A stretch of 64,000 nt of DNA from Bradyrhizobium cytisi (GCF_008123515.1 NZ_VSSR01000011.1:124001-188000); one strand, 5' to 3'; counted from the stretch's first letter, positions 43,378 to 51,789 are shown. Translations and numbers: made by a program. Notes: generated by a model from the letters alone, not told the origin.

Positions 43378-44253
43378 ATGCCGACCTATCTGCCGTTCGA
43401 TCCGAACCCGCGCCGTCCGGTCAAGGCGCCGCCGCCGAAAACCGTCGACAGCCAGTTTCACGTGCTCGGCCCCGTCGACAAATATCCGGAACGTCCGGGC
43501 GCGGCCTATCGGATGCCCACGGCCACCTGGGAAGCGGCATTGCGCATGCACAAGACGCTCGGTATCGAGCGCGGCATCATCGTGCAGACAACGACCTACG
43601 GCGCCGATCATTCCGTCGTGCTCGACGGTCTCGCCGCGATGGGCCCGAACTATCGCGGCTGTGCCAATGCCTTGGTGTTTGCTGAAGCGAACGATGCTTA
43701 TCTTGCCAAACTGCACGACGCCGGCGTGCGCGGCGCGCGCTTCAGTTTTCGACAGGAGCTGGGTGCCGTGCTGTCCGATGCCGATTTCGCCCGGGCGATT
43801 GCACGAATCCGCGAGCTCGGTTGGTACGTCAAGATCCAGCCGGAGAAGGACGGCATCGTCTCCAGCGTCGCCAAATACGAAAATCTCGACGTGCCCGTGT
43901 TGATCGACCATATGGCGCGCCCCGACCCCTCGCGCGGCAAGGACGATCCGAACCTGCGCAAGATGCTGGAGCTGCTCAAGAAGGGCAATTTCTGGGTCAT
44001 GCTCTCGCTCGGCGAGAAGACCTCGCAAGCGGGCCCGCCGTATGACGATGTCATTCCGATCGCGCGCAGCTATATCGAGGCCGCGATCGACCGCTGCGTC
44101 TGGGCCAGCGACTGGCCGCATCCGGTCTCGGTGAAGCAGCCGCCGAACGACGCCGATCTGCTCGAATTGATGTTCCGTTACGCGCCCGACCAGGCGGAGC
44201 TGGAGAAGATCCTGGTGCACAATCCGGCGAAGCTGTTCGGGTATACGGATTAG
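43378..44253 (+). CDS. TIM-barrel amidohydrolase (PDC hydrolase-like)
   Basis: A 291-residue metal-dependent hydrolase of the amidohydrolase-2 family. It starts TVDSQFHVLGP where most members have DxHxH; VLIDHMARPDPSRGKDDPN and CVWASDWPHPVS supply the usual His and Asp ligands. The closest family by motif is 2-pyrone-4,6-dicarboxylate hydrolase and related lactonases or decarboxylases. It is the last gene of the operon. The replacement of the first HxH by QFH is worth noting and also occurs in PDC hydrolase-like proteins. Confidence 0.85.
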   Translation: MPTYLPFDPNPRRPVKAPPPKTVDSQFHVLGPVDKYPERPGAAYRMPTATWEAALRMHKTLGIERGIIVQTTTYGADHSVVLDGLAAMGPNYRGCANALVFAEANDAYLAKLHDAGVRGARFSFRQELGAVLSDADFARAIARIRELGWYVKIQPEKDGIVSSVAKYENLDVPVLIDHMARPDPSRGKDDPNLRKMLELLKKGNFWVMLSLGEKTSQAGPPYDDVIPIARSYIEAAIDRCVWASDWPHPVSVKQPPNDADLLELMFRYAPDQAELEKILVHNPAKLFGYTD

Positions 44254-44304
44254 AGGCTCGGGACTCGCCAAGAGCGCACCTTCGTCGGGGTGCGCACATC
44301 GCGC

Positions 44305-45312
44305 TCACAGCACCGGCTGCTTAGCCAGCCGATCCCGCACCTCGGCTGAGATCTCGAACGAGTGCAGCCGCGCGGCGTGATCGTAGATCTGTCCCGTGGT
44401 CATCAGCTCGTCGGCTGCGGTGTCGGCAATCAGCGCCTTCAGCTTCTCTTCGACGACCGCGGGCGAGCCGACTGCGGAGCAGGCCAGCGATTGCGCGACG
44501 CCTGCCTTCTCGGCCGGCGACCACAGCGCGTCCATGTCGTCGACCGGCGGCGGCAGCTGGCCGGGCGTGCCGCGGCGCAAATTGATGAACTGCTGCTGCA
44601 GCGAGGTCAACATGCGCTGCGCCTCGCCGTCGCTGTCGGCGGCGAACACATTGACGCCAACCATCGCATAGGGCTTGTCGAGCTGCGCCGAGGGCTCGAA
44701 CCGCGCGCGGTATTCGCGCAGCGCCGGCATCATCATCTGCGGCGCGAAGTGCGAGGCGAATGCGAAGGGCAGCCCCAGCATCGCCGCGAGCTGCGCACCG
44801 AACATGCTCGAGCCGAGGATCCAGAGCGGCACCTTCGTCCCCATGCCGGGCACGGCGCGGATCGCCTGGTTCGGCTGCACATTGCCGAGCAATGCCTGCA
44901 GCTCCAGCACGTCATGCGGAAAATTCTCGGCAGCCGTCGCCAGATCGCGCCGCATCGCCCGCGCCGTGAGCTGGTCGGTGCCCGGCGCGCGGCCGAGACC
45001 GAGATCGATCCGCCCGGGATAGAGCGACTCCAGCGTGCCGAACTGCTCGGCGATCACCAGCGGAGAATGGTTCGGCAGCATGACGCCGCCCGAGCCGACG
45101 CGGATCGTCCTGGTCCCGCCCGCGACATGCCCGATCACCACGGATGTCGCCGCGCTCGCAATGCCCGTCATGTTGTGGTGCTCGGCCAGCCAGAAGCGCT
45201 TGAAGCCCCAGGCTTCCGCATGCTGGGCGAGATCAAGCGAGTTGCGAAACGCCTGCGCGGCGTCGGCGCCCTGCCTGATAGGCGCGAGGTCGAGCACGGA
45301 GAAGGGGATCAT
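44305..45312 (-). CDS. luciferase-like (LLM class) flavin-dependent oxidoreductase
   Basis: A 335-residue bacterial-luciferase-fold protein. [20 protein letters not shown] at the start, [40 protein letters not shown] and [14 protein letters not shown] are hallmarks of the MsnO8/YhbW-type LLM group, which uses reduced FMN or F420. No substrate can be assigned. The frame extends upstream into a palindromic repeat, so the internal ATG at 45312 is chosen. It converges with the amidohydrolase gene. Confidence 0.92.
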   Translation of the reverse strand: MIPFSVLDLAPIRQGADAAQAFRNSLDLAQHAEAWGFKRFWLAEHHNMTGIASAATSVVIGHVAGGTRTIRVGSGGVMLPNHSPLVIAEQFGTLESLYPGRIDLGLGRAPGTDQLTARAMRRDLATAAENFPHDVLELQALLGNVQPNQAIRAVPGMGTKVPLWILGSSMFGAQLAAMLGLPFAFASHFAPQMMMPALREYRARFEPSAQLDKPYAMVGVNVFAADSDGEAQRMLTSLQQQFINLRRGTPGQLPPPVDDMDALWSPAEKAGVAQSLACSAVGSPAVVEEKLKALIADTAADELMTTGQIYDHAARLHSFEISAEVRDRLAKQPVL

Positions 45313-45379
45313 GCGGGGCACCGGAGTGGAGGGGCAGGATAATGACGCGCGGCGGCGAACAACACATGTAGTGTCAGCG

Positions 45380-45417
45380 CGTAGGATGGGTAGAGCGTGC
45401 TCTGTACCCATCCTACG
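45380..45417. repeat. intergenic palindrome, gtaggatgg family
   Basis: Perfect 13-bp arms cgtaggatgggta (45380-45392) and tacccatcctacg (45405-45417), with gagc/gctc also paired inside. It lies 67 bases upstream of the LLM oxidoreductase start on the other strand. Same family as the elements at 26571 and 47258. Confidence 0.75.
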
Positions 45418-45553
45418 AAGCTGTTTGAGCGGCCCGCACCTCCGTTCACAACCCTGTTATTGCGACCCATGGCGCCCTTCGTCTCAACTGGGCCTTTCGC
45501 GCCTGTTGTTGTACCCTCCGCGGGTCCACCGCACCGTCGCAGGAGGAATCGAC

Positions 45554-46057
45554 ATGACCATCGTCGTACTCAGCCGCCGCAATCTCCTCGCCGCCGGCGG
45601 CACCGTCCTCGCAACCGGAGTTTTGACAGTCGGGGCTTCCAGACTCCTGCTGCCGGCCCGTGCGGAGGGCCTCGCGCCGACCGAATCGATGACGGGCGGG
45701 GCGAACAACTACCGCAAGGGCGCGGCGGTCGTGGAGCGGATCGGCAAGGGCGGCTTCTGGATGAGTGGCACCGTTCGCCGTGCCGGCGACGGGGCGCCGC
45801 TTGCCGGGCAGCGCATCCAGATCTGGGCGCACACGGTCGAAGGCCAGGAGCACGAGCCGCAGAGCCACGGCGCCACGCTCACCGACAAGGATGGGGCGTT
45901 CCGGCTCGAGATGCCGCAGATCATTCCGATCTTCGGCCAGCCGCACGGCCATCTCGCCTATGACAGCGGTGAGTTCAAAACCGTCTTTCTGCGGCCGATC
46001 ATGCGAAGCGCGAAGGAAACCAGCCTCGAGGCGCACTTCGTGCTTCAGCCGGCTTGA
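45554..46057 (+). CDS. Tat-exported intradiol ring-cleavage dioxygenase-like protein
   Basis: A 167-residue secreted protein with a twin-arginine signal (SRRNLLAAGGTVLATGVLTV). The body has a beta-sandwich like the intradiol dioxygenases: GTVRRAGDGAPLAGQRIQIW and TDKDGAFRLEM, then FGQPHGHLAYD. The His pair PHGH is retained, but the two iron-ligand tyrosines of true intradiol enzymes are not evident (Phe stands in DGAFRLEM). It may therefore be a non-catalytic or altered member. AGGAGGA precedes the ATG. Its stop overlaps a ferric-reductase-like membrane gene (TTGA), suggesting a periplasmic redox pair. Confidence 0.75.
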   Translation: MTIVVLSRRNLLAAGGTVLATGVLTVGASRLLLPARAEGLAPTESMTGGANNYRKGAAVVERIGKGGFWMSGTVRRAGDGAPLAGQRIQIWAHTVEGQEHEPQSHGATLTDKDGAFRLEMPQIIPIFGQPHGHLAYDSGEFKTVFLRPIMRSAKETSLEAHFVLQPA

Positions 46058-46695
46058 CCGCGTTGCAAGTGAAGGCGTGGAGATCGGCCCGGGTGCCCTT
46101 GATCTGGGCCGCCCTTGCTTTGGCCATCGGCGTGCCGATCGCGCTCGCTGCGGCAAGCGAGCAGCTCGCATGGCGCGGTCCTGTCTACATCCTCGCTGGA
46201 TTCGCAGGCATCGTCGCCCTCGGTCTCGTGCTGGTTCAGCCTTTGCTGATCGGCGGATATTTGCCTGGCCTGTCGGCCTATCGCGGGCGGCGTGCACACC
46301 ACTGGATCGGCGGCGCGCTGGCCTTCGCGGTGGTGATCCATGTCGCCGGCCTCTGGATCACCAGCCCGCCCGACATGATCGACGCCCTGACCTTCGCGTC
46401 GCCGACGCCGTTCTCGCCCTTTGGCGTGATCGCGATGTGGGCCATCTTCGCTGTCGCGCTTCTGGCGCTGCTACGCCGGCGGCTGGGCCTGCGACTGCGA
46501 ACCTGGCGCATCGTCCATCTTCCGCTCGCGATCGCCATCGTCGCGAGCGGCGTGGTGCATTGCCTGCTAATCGAGGGGACGATGGAGACAATCTCGAAAG
46601 CGACGCTCTGTGCATTTGTCCTCGCGGCAACCGCCAAGGCGATGATTGATCTCCGGCGAAAGCGGGCGTTGCGCGGCGAGAGCATTGCGAGGTAG
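46054..46695 (+). CDS. ferric reductase-like transmembrane protein
   Basis: A 213-residue protein with about six helices. RAHHWIGGALAFAVVIHVAG, and later RTWRIVHLPLAIAIVASGVVHCLL, contain the spaced histidines that bind haem b in the ferric reductase/MsrQ-like family. It starts with a TTG overlapping the preceding stop codon. It likely passes electrons across the membrane to a periplasmic partner, plausibly the exported dioxygenase-like protein; this is inferred from gene coupling. Confidence 0.82.
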   Translation: MTALQVKAWRSARVPLIWAALALAIGVPIALAAASEQLAWRGPVYILAGFAGIVALGLVLVQPLLIGGYLPGLSAYRGRRAHHWIGGALAFAVVIHVAGLWITSPPDMIDALTFASPTPFSPFGVIAMWAIFAVALLALLRRRLGLRLRTWRIVHLPLAIAIVASGVVHCLLIEGTMETISKATLCAFVLAATAKAMIDLRRKRALRGESIAR

Positions 46696-46734
46696 TGAAC
46701 CGGGCAGAATCGATTGCGATTGCGGGTTGGGGCG

Positions 46735-47223
46735 ATGACTGAAAGTTCTTCCGATCTGAAAGCATTCCTGCTCGCGACGCCGTTCTTCGGCGGTCTCACG
46801 GACCCAAGTCTCGACCTCCTGCTATCGATGCTGGTCGAACGCAGCTTCGACGTCGGCGCGACCGTCGTGGCGGAAAGCGAGCCGGGACGCTCGATGTTCA
46901 TCGTCAAATCCGGTCGTCTCGCGGTGAGCAAACGGGCGAATTCGGGGGACGCCATCCCGATTTCCACCCTTAGGCCCGGCGATTTCTTCGGAGAAATGAC
47001 GCTGATCGAAATGCAGAACCGCTCCGCCACGGTGGTCGCGGAGGCTCCGACCGTGCTGTACGAGCTGACCGCGCAAAAGCTCTACGCTTGCTACAAGGCC
47101 GACATCCACGCCTATGTGATCGTCCTGCAAAACATCAATCGCGAGCTGTGCCGGCGCCTGCGCCGTTCCGACGATCGCCTCACGAGGCATCGAATGGATG
47201 AAGAGGGAAACTCTGCGAATTGA
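46735..47223 (+). CDS. cyclic-nucleotide-binding domain protein
   Basis: A 162-residue protein consisting almost only of a cNMP-binding beta-barrel. The phosphate-binding cassette FFGEMTLIEMQNRSATVVAE is canonical, including the Arg that binds the cyclic phosphate. There is no helix-turn-helix, so it is not a Crp/Fnr transcription factor; it may regulate a partner protein. It lies 39 bases after the ferric-reductase-like gene, possibly in the same transcript. Confidence 0.88.
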   Translation: MTESSSDLKAFLLATPFFGGLTDPSLDLLLSMLVERSFDVGATVVAESEPGRSMFIVKSGRLAVSKRANSGDAIPISTLRPGDFFGEMTLIEMQNRSATVVAEAPTVLYELTAQKLYACYKADIHAYVIVLQNINRELCRRLRRSDDRLTRHRMDEEGNSAN

Positions 47224-47257
47224 ATGTGCGTCTCGGCGATGCCGCGAGTTCGTAGCC

Positions 47258-47352
47258 CGTAGGATGGATAGAGCACTTGCGAAACCCATCATGTTTCGTC
47301 ACCGGGGAGGGAAGGCCTTGATGGGTTTCGCTTCCGCTCTACCCATCCTACG
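47258..47352. repeat. 95-bp nested inverted repeat, gtaggatgg family
   Basis: Outer 17-bp arms cgtaggatggatagagc (47258-47274) and its complement (47336-47352) have one mismatch. Inner arms gcgaaacccatca (47279-47291) and tgatgggtttcgc (47319-47331) are perfect over 13 bp. The structure would fold into a long hairpin after the cyclic-nucleotide gene and may end its transcript. Confidence 0.8.
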
Positions 47353-47488
47353 AGCTACAGCAACGCCAATGAGTGGAGCGAATTTCTATGAAGCCCGAAG
47401 GCAACCAAGCCGGAGAGAAGCAGCGCAGTCCCAGTCACGATCAGGCAAAACGCAAACACTATTGAAGCCTTTGGTTCGTCACGAATGA

Positions 47489-48223
47489 CAAAGACGATAA
47501 TAGATAAAATTTTACCGACAATCGAAAGGAAGAATTAACCTTACTTGCGCCGATCTAACCCGTCGGGCAAAACACCCGGCTCCCACCAAAATCCCGTCAA
47601 CCCTCCTTCATAAAAATATTCCACTTTACCGAAATTCGGATTTGCGGCACACTCCCGCCATCCTGACCCCTGGGGAGGGGCGATCGTACGTCGTCACGAA
47701 CGTGGGTTGGGGGGCGGTGGACGCGGCAGCGCCGGCGCGGATGTGGGAGCAGGGCGGGCAGAGGATTGAGCCGAACCCCGTGAGCTCACCGCAAGCCGTG
47801 TCGAACGAACGGCGCCTGTATCCCGCGAAGCCCTTGGGCGAAGCGGGATCGCTGCGTACGGCTAAATCGTGTGGTCCTGGCTGTCGTCGCTACAGCCAAG
47901 CTTTCGCGGAGGTGTGGAGCGCCCAACCGGGTCAACCACATCGTCAATTCGCTGAAAGCGAGGGAGGCCAGAAGGAACTCGGCTCCCGGGAGAGCGCGGC
48001 ATACGCCGTCAACCCATCGCGCAGGGAAGGCCGAGTGTTCGGCGTCACCTGTATGCTGCTGTGCGGTCTCCTTGCGCTACACTTTCGCGCAGCGGACCGC
48101 GGGTGCCCGTCGGCACCCGGTCTTCCCTGCGCCCTCTTCACGGAGGAGGGCGACGGAAAACAGCAAAACTCGGGCGTTTCGTGCCGCGAGAATGCTGATT
48201 CATGCGTACTTCGAGAGATGAAA
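47489..48223. other. non-coding stretch with structured element of unknown nature
   Basis: About 735 bases between the palindrome and tRNA-Thr. The first 150 bases are markedly AT-richer than the surroundings. From about 47660 the sequence is GC-rich and has several hairpin-forming segments, the clearest at 47820-47849. One frame stays open from 47642 through the tRNA to 48820, but its translation has no recognisable domain and reads through the tRNA antisense, so I do not call a protein. I recall closely similar stretches from other Bradyrhizobium genomes, which would make it a dispersed element; that cannot be checked here. Confidence 0.4.
47820..47849. repeat. gaaGCC-type hairpin
   Basis: atcccgc-gaa-gccc-tt-gggc-gaa-gcgggat: outer 7-bp arms, a symmetrical gaa/gaa internal loop, and an inner 4-bp stem. 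The hairpin at 59135-59166 has the same architecture. Confidence 0.65.
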
Positions 48224-48298
48224 TGGTGCTGCCAGACAGGATTGAACTGTCGACCTCTCCATTACCAATGGAGTGCTCTACCACTGAGCTACGGCAGC
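48224..48298 (-). tRNA. tRNA-Thr (anticodon GGT)
   Basis: A 75-base cloverleaf with encoded CCA. The acceptor stem is GCTGCCG/TGGCAGC, the D-arm is TAGCTCAGTGGTAGAGC, the anticodon stem-loop is CTCCATTGGTAATGGAG giving anticodon GGT, and the T-arm contains GTTCAATCC. It reads ACC (and ACT) threonine codons. Confidence 0.96.
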
Positions 48299-48613
48299 AT
48301 GTGCTGGGATAAGAATCGGCCGCCCGAGGGGCCTACCAAGCGGGCCGATATCTGCCACAGGCCTCCCCGCTGTGCAAGCTTGCAGGACCCGCCAAAGCGA
48401 GAAAATCGGGGCGATATCGGGGGTATCACGGCTGCTTTGGCCCGAAACGACCGACTTTCCGTCGATTTTGGTTCCTACTCCCCCGGCCAACTGGCCAGTT
48501 GGCCGGTGCGGCGGATTCGACCCATTTTGAGTTTCCACGATCGGGACCGCACGGCCCTCTTGAGCTGCCGCATTCTCCGGGCATGTTATCGCCAACCGCT
48601 GTATGGACCCGTG
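48299..48613. other. non-coding gap with 24-bp perfect palindrome
   Basis: About 315 bases between tRNA-Thr and the small gene. Bases 48483-48506 are a perfect 24-bp palindrome (half site ccggccaactgg). It lies 108 bases upstream of the small gene and could be an operator or a hairpin in its leader. The region also contains the tRNA promoter, which I could not place with confidence. Confidence 0.55.
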
Positions 48614-48820
48614 ATGGCTGACGAGAACGACAAGAGCACGAGACAGGCGAAGGGATCGCGGGACGACCGCCTGAAATCGGCGCTGCGAGAGAATCTGAAG
48701 CGGCGGAAGCTGCAGGCGCGCGAACGCGCCGCAAGCGCCGACCCCTCGCAAGTCGACGATGGTTCCCTAGATGAGGGGACCGTCGGCAAGACTGGACCAA
48801 TAGACAGGACCGGCCGCTAA
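48614..48820 (+). CDS. small basic hypothetical protein
   Basis: A 68-residue charged protein, MADENDKSTRQAKGSRDDRL then KSALRENLKRRKLQARERAA. The lysine/arginine-rich helix in the middle resembles short proteins annotated as hypothetical in many alphaproteobacteria. No domain is recognised. The ATG is chosen because the open frame upstream runs through the tRNA antisense. The next gene starts 33 bases later. Confidence 0.6.
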   Translation: MADENDKSTRQAKGSRDDRLKSALRENLKRRKLQARERAASADPSQVDDGSLDEGTVGKTGPIDRTGR

Positions 48821-48853
48821 AATCGAGCGGCCAGAATTTTTGGAGTGCATGCA

Positions 48854-50566
48854 GTGACCATGGGGCAGGACAACTCACACCAAACCGAACGCGATGCGAT
48901 GATGTCGCGCTTCACCCGCCCCGAGCAGACATTTCCCGCGCTGACATCCGCCGAAATCGAGCGCATGAGACATTTCGGCGAGCTCTGCACCTACACAGAC
49001 GGCGAGCTGCTGTTCGAGACCGGCAAGCCGGGGCCGGGCATGTTCGTCGTGCTGAAGGGCCATGTCGCCATCACCCAGCGCGACGGGCTCGGCAATATCA
49101 CCCCGTTAATCGACCAGGGACCGGGGCAATTTCTGGCCGAGCTCAGCCAGCTCTCGGGCCGTCCGGCGCTGGTCGATGGTCGCGCCAAAGGCGATGTCGA
49201 GACGCTGCTGTTGCCGCCGGAGCGGCTGCGCGCGTTGCTGGTTGCCGAGGCCGAGCTTGGCGAGCGCATCATGCGCGCGCTGATCCTGCGCCGGGTCAAT
49301 CTGCTGCAGGCCGGCGTCGGCGGCCTTGTGCTGATCGGTCCGTCGCATTCGGCCGGCGTGGTCCGCTTGCAGGGCTTTCTCACCCGCAACGGCCAGCCGC
49401 ATCATTTGCTCGATCCCGAGCGTGACCGGGATGCCGCCGAGCTGATCGCGCGCTATTCGCCGAAACCTGAGGATTGGCCGCTGGTGGTCACGTCCGACGG
49501 CGCGGTGTTGCGCAATCCCGGCGAGACCGAGCTTGCGCGCGCCATCGGCATGATCGGCGGCCCGCGCAACGACCGCATCTACGATGTCGCGATCGTCGGC
49601 TGCGGACCGGCCGGGCTTGCGACCGCCGTGTATGCGGCGTCCGAAGGGCTCTCGGTTGCCGTGCTCGACACCCGCGCTTTCGGCGGCCAGGCCGGCGCCA
49701 GCGCGCGCATCGAAAACTATCTGGGTTTCCCGACCGGCATTTCCGGCCAGGCACTGACGGCGCGCGCCTTCAACCAGGCGCAAAAATTCGGCGCCGACAT
49801 CATGATTCCTGTCACGGTGAAGTCGCTCGACTGCACGCGCAAGGACGGTGCGTTTTCCGTCGCGCTCGACGGCAGCGATCCCCTGCGCTCGCGCTCGATC
49901 GTGGTCGCGAGCGGCGCGCGCTATCGCCGGCCTGACATCGAGAACCTCGACAAGTTCGAGGGTCGCGGCGTCTGGTACTGGGCCTCCCCGGTCGAGGCGA
50001 AGCTGTGCGCCGGCGAGGAAGTGGCGCTGGTCGGCGCCGGCAATTCGGCGGGGCAGGCGGCCGTGTTCCTGTCGGGACACGCCAGACGCGTGCTGATGAT
50101 TATCCGCGGCGGCGGCCTCGGGGCCAGCATGTCGCGCTATCTCATCGAGCGCATCGAAGCGACGCCGAACATCGAGCTTCTCTTCAACACCGAGATCACC
50201 GCGCTCGAAGGCGACGAGGCAACGCTGCTGCGGCGGATCCGCTGGAAGAGCCGGCTGTCCGATGACGAGGATTCCGCCGACATCAAGAATCTCTTCTTGT
50301 TCGTCGGCGCCGATCCCGCCACCACCTGGCTCGATGGCTGCGGCGTGACGCTCGATCGCGGCGGCTTCGTCGTCACAGGCGCGCAGTCCGAGCTGAACCA
50401 GGGCAAGCTGGTGGCGCCGCTGGAGACCTCCGTGCCCGGCGTCTACGCCGTCGGCGACGTCCGCTCCGGCTCGGTCAAGCGCGTCGGTGGCGCCATCGGT
50501 GAAGGCGCGCAGGTCGTGGCCTCCCTGCACGGCTATCTCGGCGACGCCACAAAACCGGCGCTTTAA
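48854..50566 (+). CDS. cyclic-nucleotide-binding domain fused to thioredoxin reductase-like flavoprotein
   Basis: About 570 residues. Residues about 15-150 form a cNMP-binding barrel (LFETGKPGPGMFVVLKGHVA), but its phosphate cassette GQFLAELSQLSGRPALVDGR is non-canonical. Residues about 165-245 are a linker. Residues about 250-565 are a pyridine-nucleotide disulfide reductase of thioredoxin-reductase size: FAD motif VAIVGCGPAGLATAVYAAS, FGGQAGASARIENYLGFP, NADPH motif VALVGAGNSAGQAAVFLSG, and final GVYAVGDVRSGSVKRVGGAI. The redox CxxC of thioredoxin reductase is missing; the site reads YWASPVEAKLC. The start is uncertain: this GTG has GGAG 8 bases upstream, an ATG follows 6 bases later. The partner is unknown. 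Confidence 0.85.
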   Translation: MTMGQDNSHQTERDAMMSRFTRPEQTFPALTSAEIERMRHFGELCTYTDGELLFETGKPGPGMFVVLKGHVAITQRDGLGNITPLIDQGPGQFLAELSQLSGRPALVDGRAKGDVETLLLPPERLRALLVAEAELGERIMRALILRRVNLLQAGVGGLVLIGPSHSAGVVRLQGFLTRNGQPHHLLDPERDRDAAELIARYSPKPEDWPLVVTSDGAVLRNPGETELARAIGMIGGPRNDRIYDVAIVGCGPAGLATAVYAASEGLSVAVLDTRAFGGQAGASARIENYLGFPTGISGQALTARAFNQAQKFGADIMIPVTVKSLDCTRKDGAFSVALDGSDPLRSRSIVVASGARYRRPDIENLDKFEGRGVWYWASPVEAKLCAGEEVALVGAGNSAGQAAVFLSGHARRVLMIIRGGGLGASMSRYLIERIEATPNIELLFNTEITALEGDEATLLRRIRWKSRLSDDEDSADIKNLFLFVGADPATTWLDGCGVTLDRGGFVVTGAQSELNQGKLVAPLETSVPGVYAVGDVRSGSVKRVGGAIGEGAQVVASLHGYLGDATKPAL

Positions 50567-50568
50567 AG

Positions 50569-50613
50569 CACGATCCGGAAAAGTGTGAAGCGGTTTTCCG
50601 AAAAGATCGTGCT
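50569..50613. repeat. intergenic palindrome (gcacgatccggaaaa type)
   Basis: Outer arms gcacgatc (50569-50576) and gatcgtgc (50606-50613), inner arms cggaaaa (50577-50583) and ttttccg (50595-50601). It begins 3 bases after the flavoprotein stop codon, so it probably ends that transcript. The motif is one I know as widely repeated between genes in Bradyrhizobium and Rhodopseudomonas. Confidence 0.75.
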
Positions 50614-50745
50614 CAAACAATAAGTCAAGGACAAGACAAGCGAATGGCAAGCCGATTGTGACTTGCCATCTTGCCGTGTCCCACGGACTATCGCCTCGTC
50701 GCGACCAATCGCGCGTGGAAGAAAAGATTCACAAGGGAGGACTAA

Positions 50746-51054
50746 ATGGCCGAACTCGTCGTGCTCTACAAGACGCCCAAAGACGTTGCCGCCTTCGACA
50801 AGCATTATGCCGAGACCCACATTCCGCTCGCCAAGAAATTGCCCGGCTTGAAGAAATACGCCGTCAGTACGGGCGCTGTCGGCTCGCCGGCCGGACCTTC
50901 AGGCGTTCATCTCGTCGCCATTCTCTCCTTCGACAGCGTGGGCGACATCCAGAAGGCCTTCGGCAGCGAGGCGGGCAAGGCTGCAGCCGGCGACGTGCCG
51001 AAATTCGCCAGCGGCGGCGCCGACCTCTTGATCTTCGACACCAAGGAAGTGTGA
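50746..51054 (+). CDS. EthD-family small protein
   Basis: A 102-residue alpha+beta-barrel protein. The pattern VVLYKTPKDVAAFDKHYAET, HIPLAKKLPGLKKY and the closing ASGGADLLIFD is typical of the EthD group, dimeric ferredoxin-like proteins first found in ether-degradation clusters. The HIP histidine is conserved. AAGGGAGGA precedes the ATG. Biochemical role unknown. Confidence 0.88.
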   Translation: MAELVVLYKTPKDVAAFDKHYAETHIPLAKKLPGLKKYAVSTGAVGSPAGPSGVHLVAILSFDSVGDIQKAFGSEAGKAAAGDVPKFASGGADLLIFDTKEV

Positions 51055-51251
51055 TCGCGACGATCGATTCAACTTTCGTCGAAAGCTGCCATCGTTTGTG
51101 ACAGCGCTGCAAAAAAAATCAGCCATGCGTTTGTCGATTCGCACGATGACGCATGGCTGCGCCCGCATATGTGACGTCAGCGCAGGTGGCAATCCGATGA
51201 GGAGCGTAATAACAATACTCTGATCTCAATGCTGAGAGTAGGAGAGATGCC

Positions 51252-51761
51252 ATGGTTCTCGGGATGAGCCTGCAAGCCTTCACACTGGTCCATGTCATCA
51301 TCAGCCTGATCGCCATCGCCGCCGGCCTGATCGTGATGTTCGGCTTGCTCGGCTCGAAGCCGATGCCCGGCCTCACCGCGATCTTCCTCCTCTTCACCAT
51401 CCTGACCAATGCGACGGGCTTCTTGTTTCCATTCAAGGAGCTGCTGCCCTCGTACATCATCGCTGGCATCTCGCTGGTGCTGCTCGCGATCGCCTGCATC
51501 GCGCTGTATGGCATGAAGCTCGCGGGCGCGTGGCGGCCAGTCTACATCGTGACCGCGATGATCTCGCTCTATTTCAACGTCTTCGTGCTGGTGATCCAGT
51601 CGTTCCTGAAGGTGCCGGCGCTGGCCGCGCTCGCGCCGGCCGTGCCGCCCGCGCCGCCGTCGGGCCCTGTGTTCGCCGTGGTGCAGGGCATCGTGCTGGT
51701 GTTCTTCGTGCTGGTGACCATCGGCGCCTGGCGCCGCTACAAGCCGATGGCGTTCGCCTGA
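51252..51761 (+). CDS. integral membrane protein of unknown function
   Basis: A 169-residue protein with four predicted helices (about residues 8-30, 40-62, 68-88, 105-130 and a last one after a Pro-rich loop PAVPPAPPSGP). I do not recognise a functional family; conserved hypothetical proteins of this shape are common in alphaproteobacteria. The ATG has GGAG 9 bases upstream. It is followed 28 bases later by a hydrolase gene, with which it is probably co-transcribed. Confidence 0.7.
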   Translation: MVLGMSLQAFTLVHVIISLIAIAAGLIVMFGLLGSKPMPGLTAIFLLFTILTNATGFLFPFKELLPSYIIAGISLVLLAIACIALYGMKLAGAWRPVYIVTAMISLYFNVFVLVIQSFLKVPALAALAPAVPPAPPSGPVFAVVQGIVLVFFVLVTIGAWRRYKPMAFA

Positions 51762-51789
51762 TCGCTTCTGACTAAAGGAGTCCCCCCCA

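Noticed and set aside
47642..48820. Continuous open frame of 392 codons
   Set aside because: It runs antisense through the complete tRNA-Thr gene and has no domain; only the last 68 codons (from 48614) look like a plausible protein.
49106..50650. 514-codon minus-strand open frame
   Set aside because: Complement of the fused flavoprotein gene, whose nucleotide-binding motifs are unambiguous.
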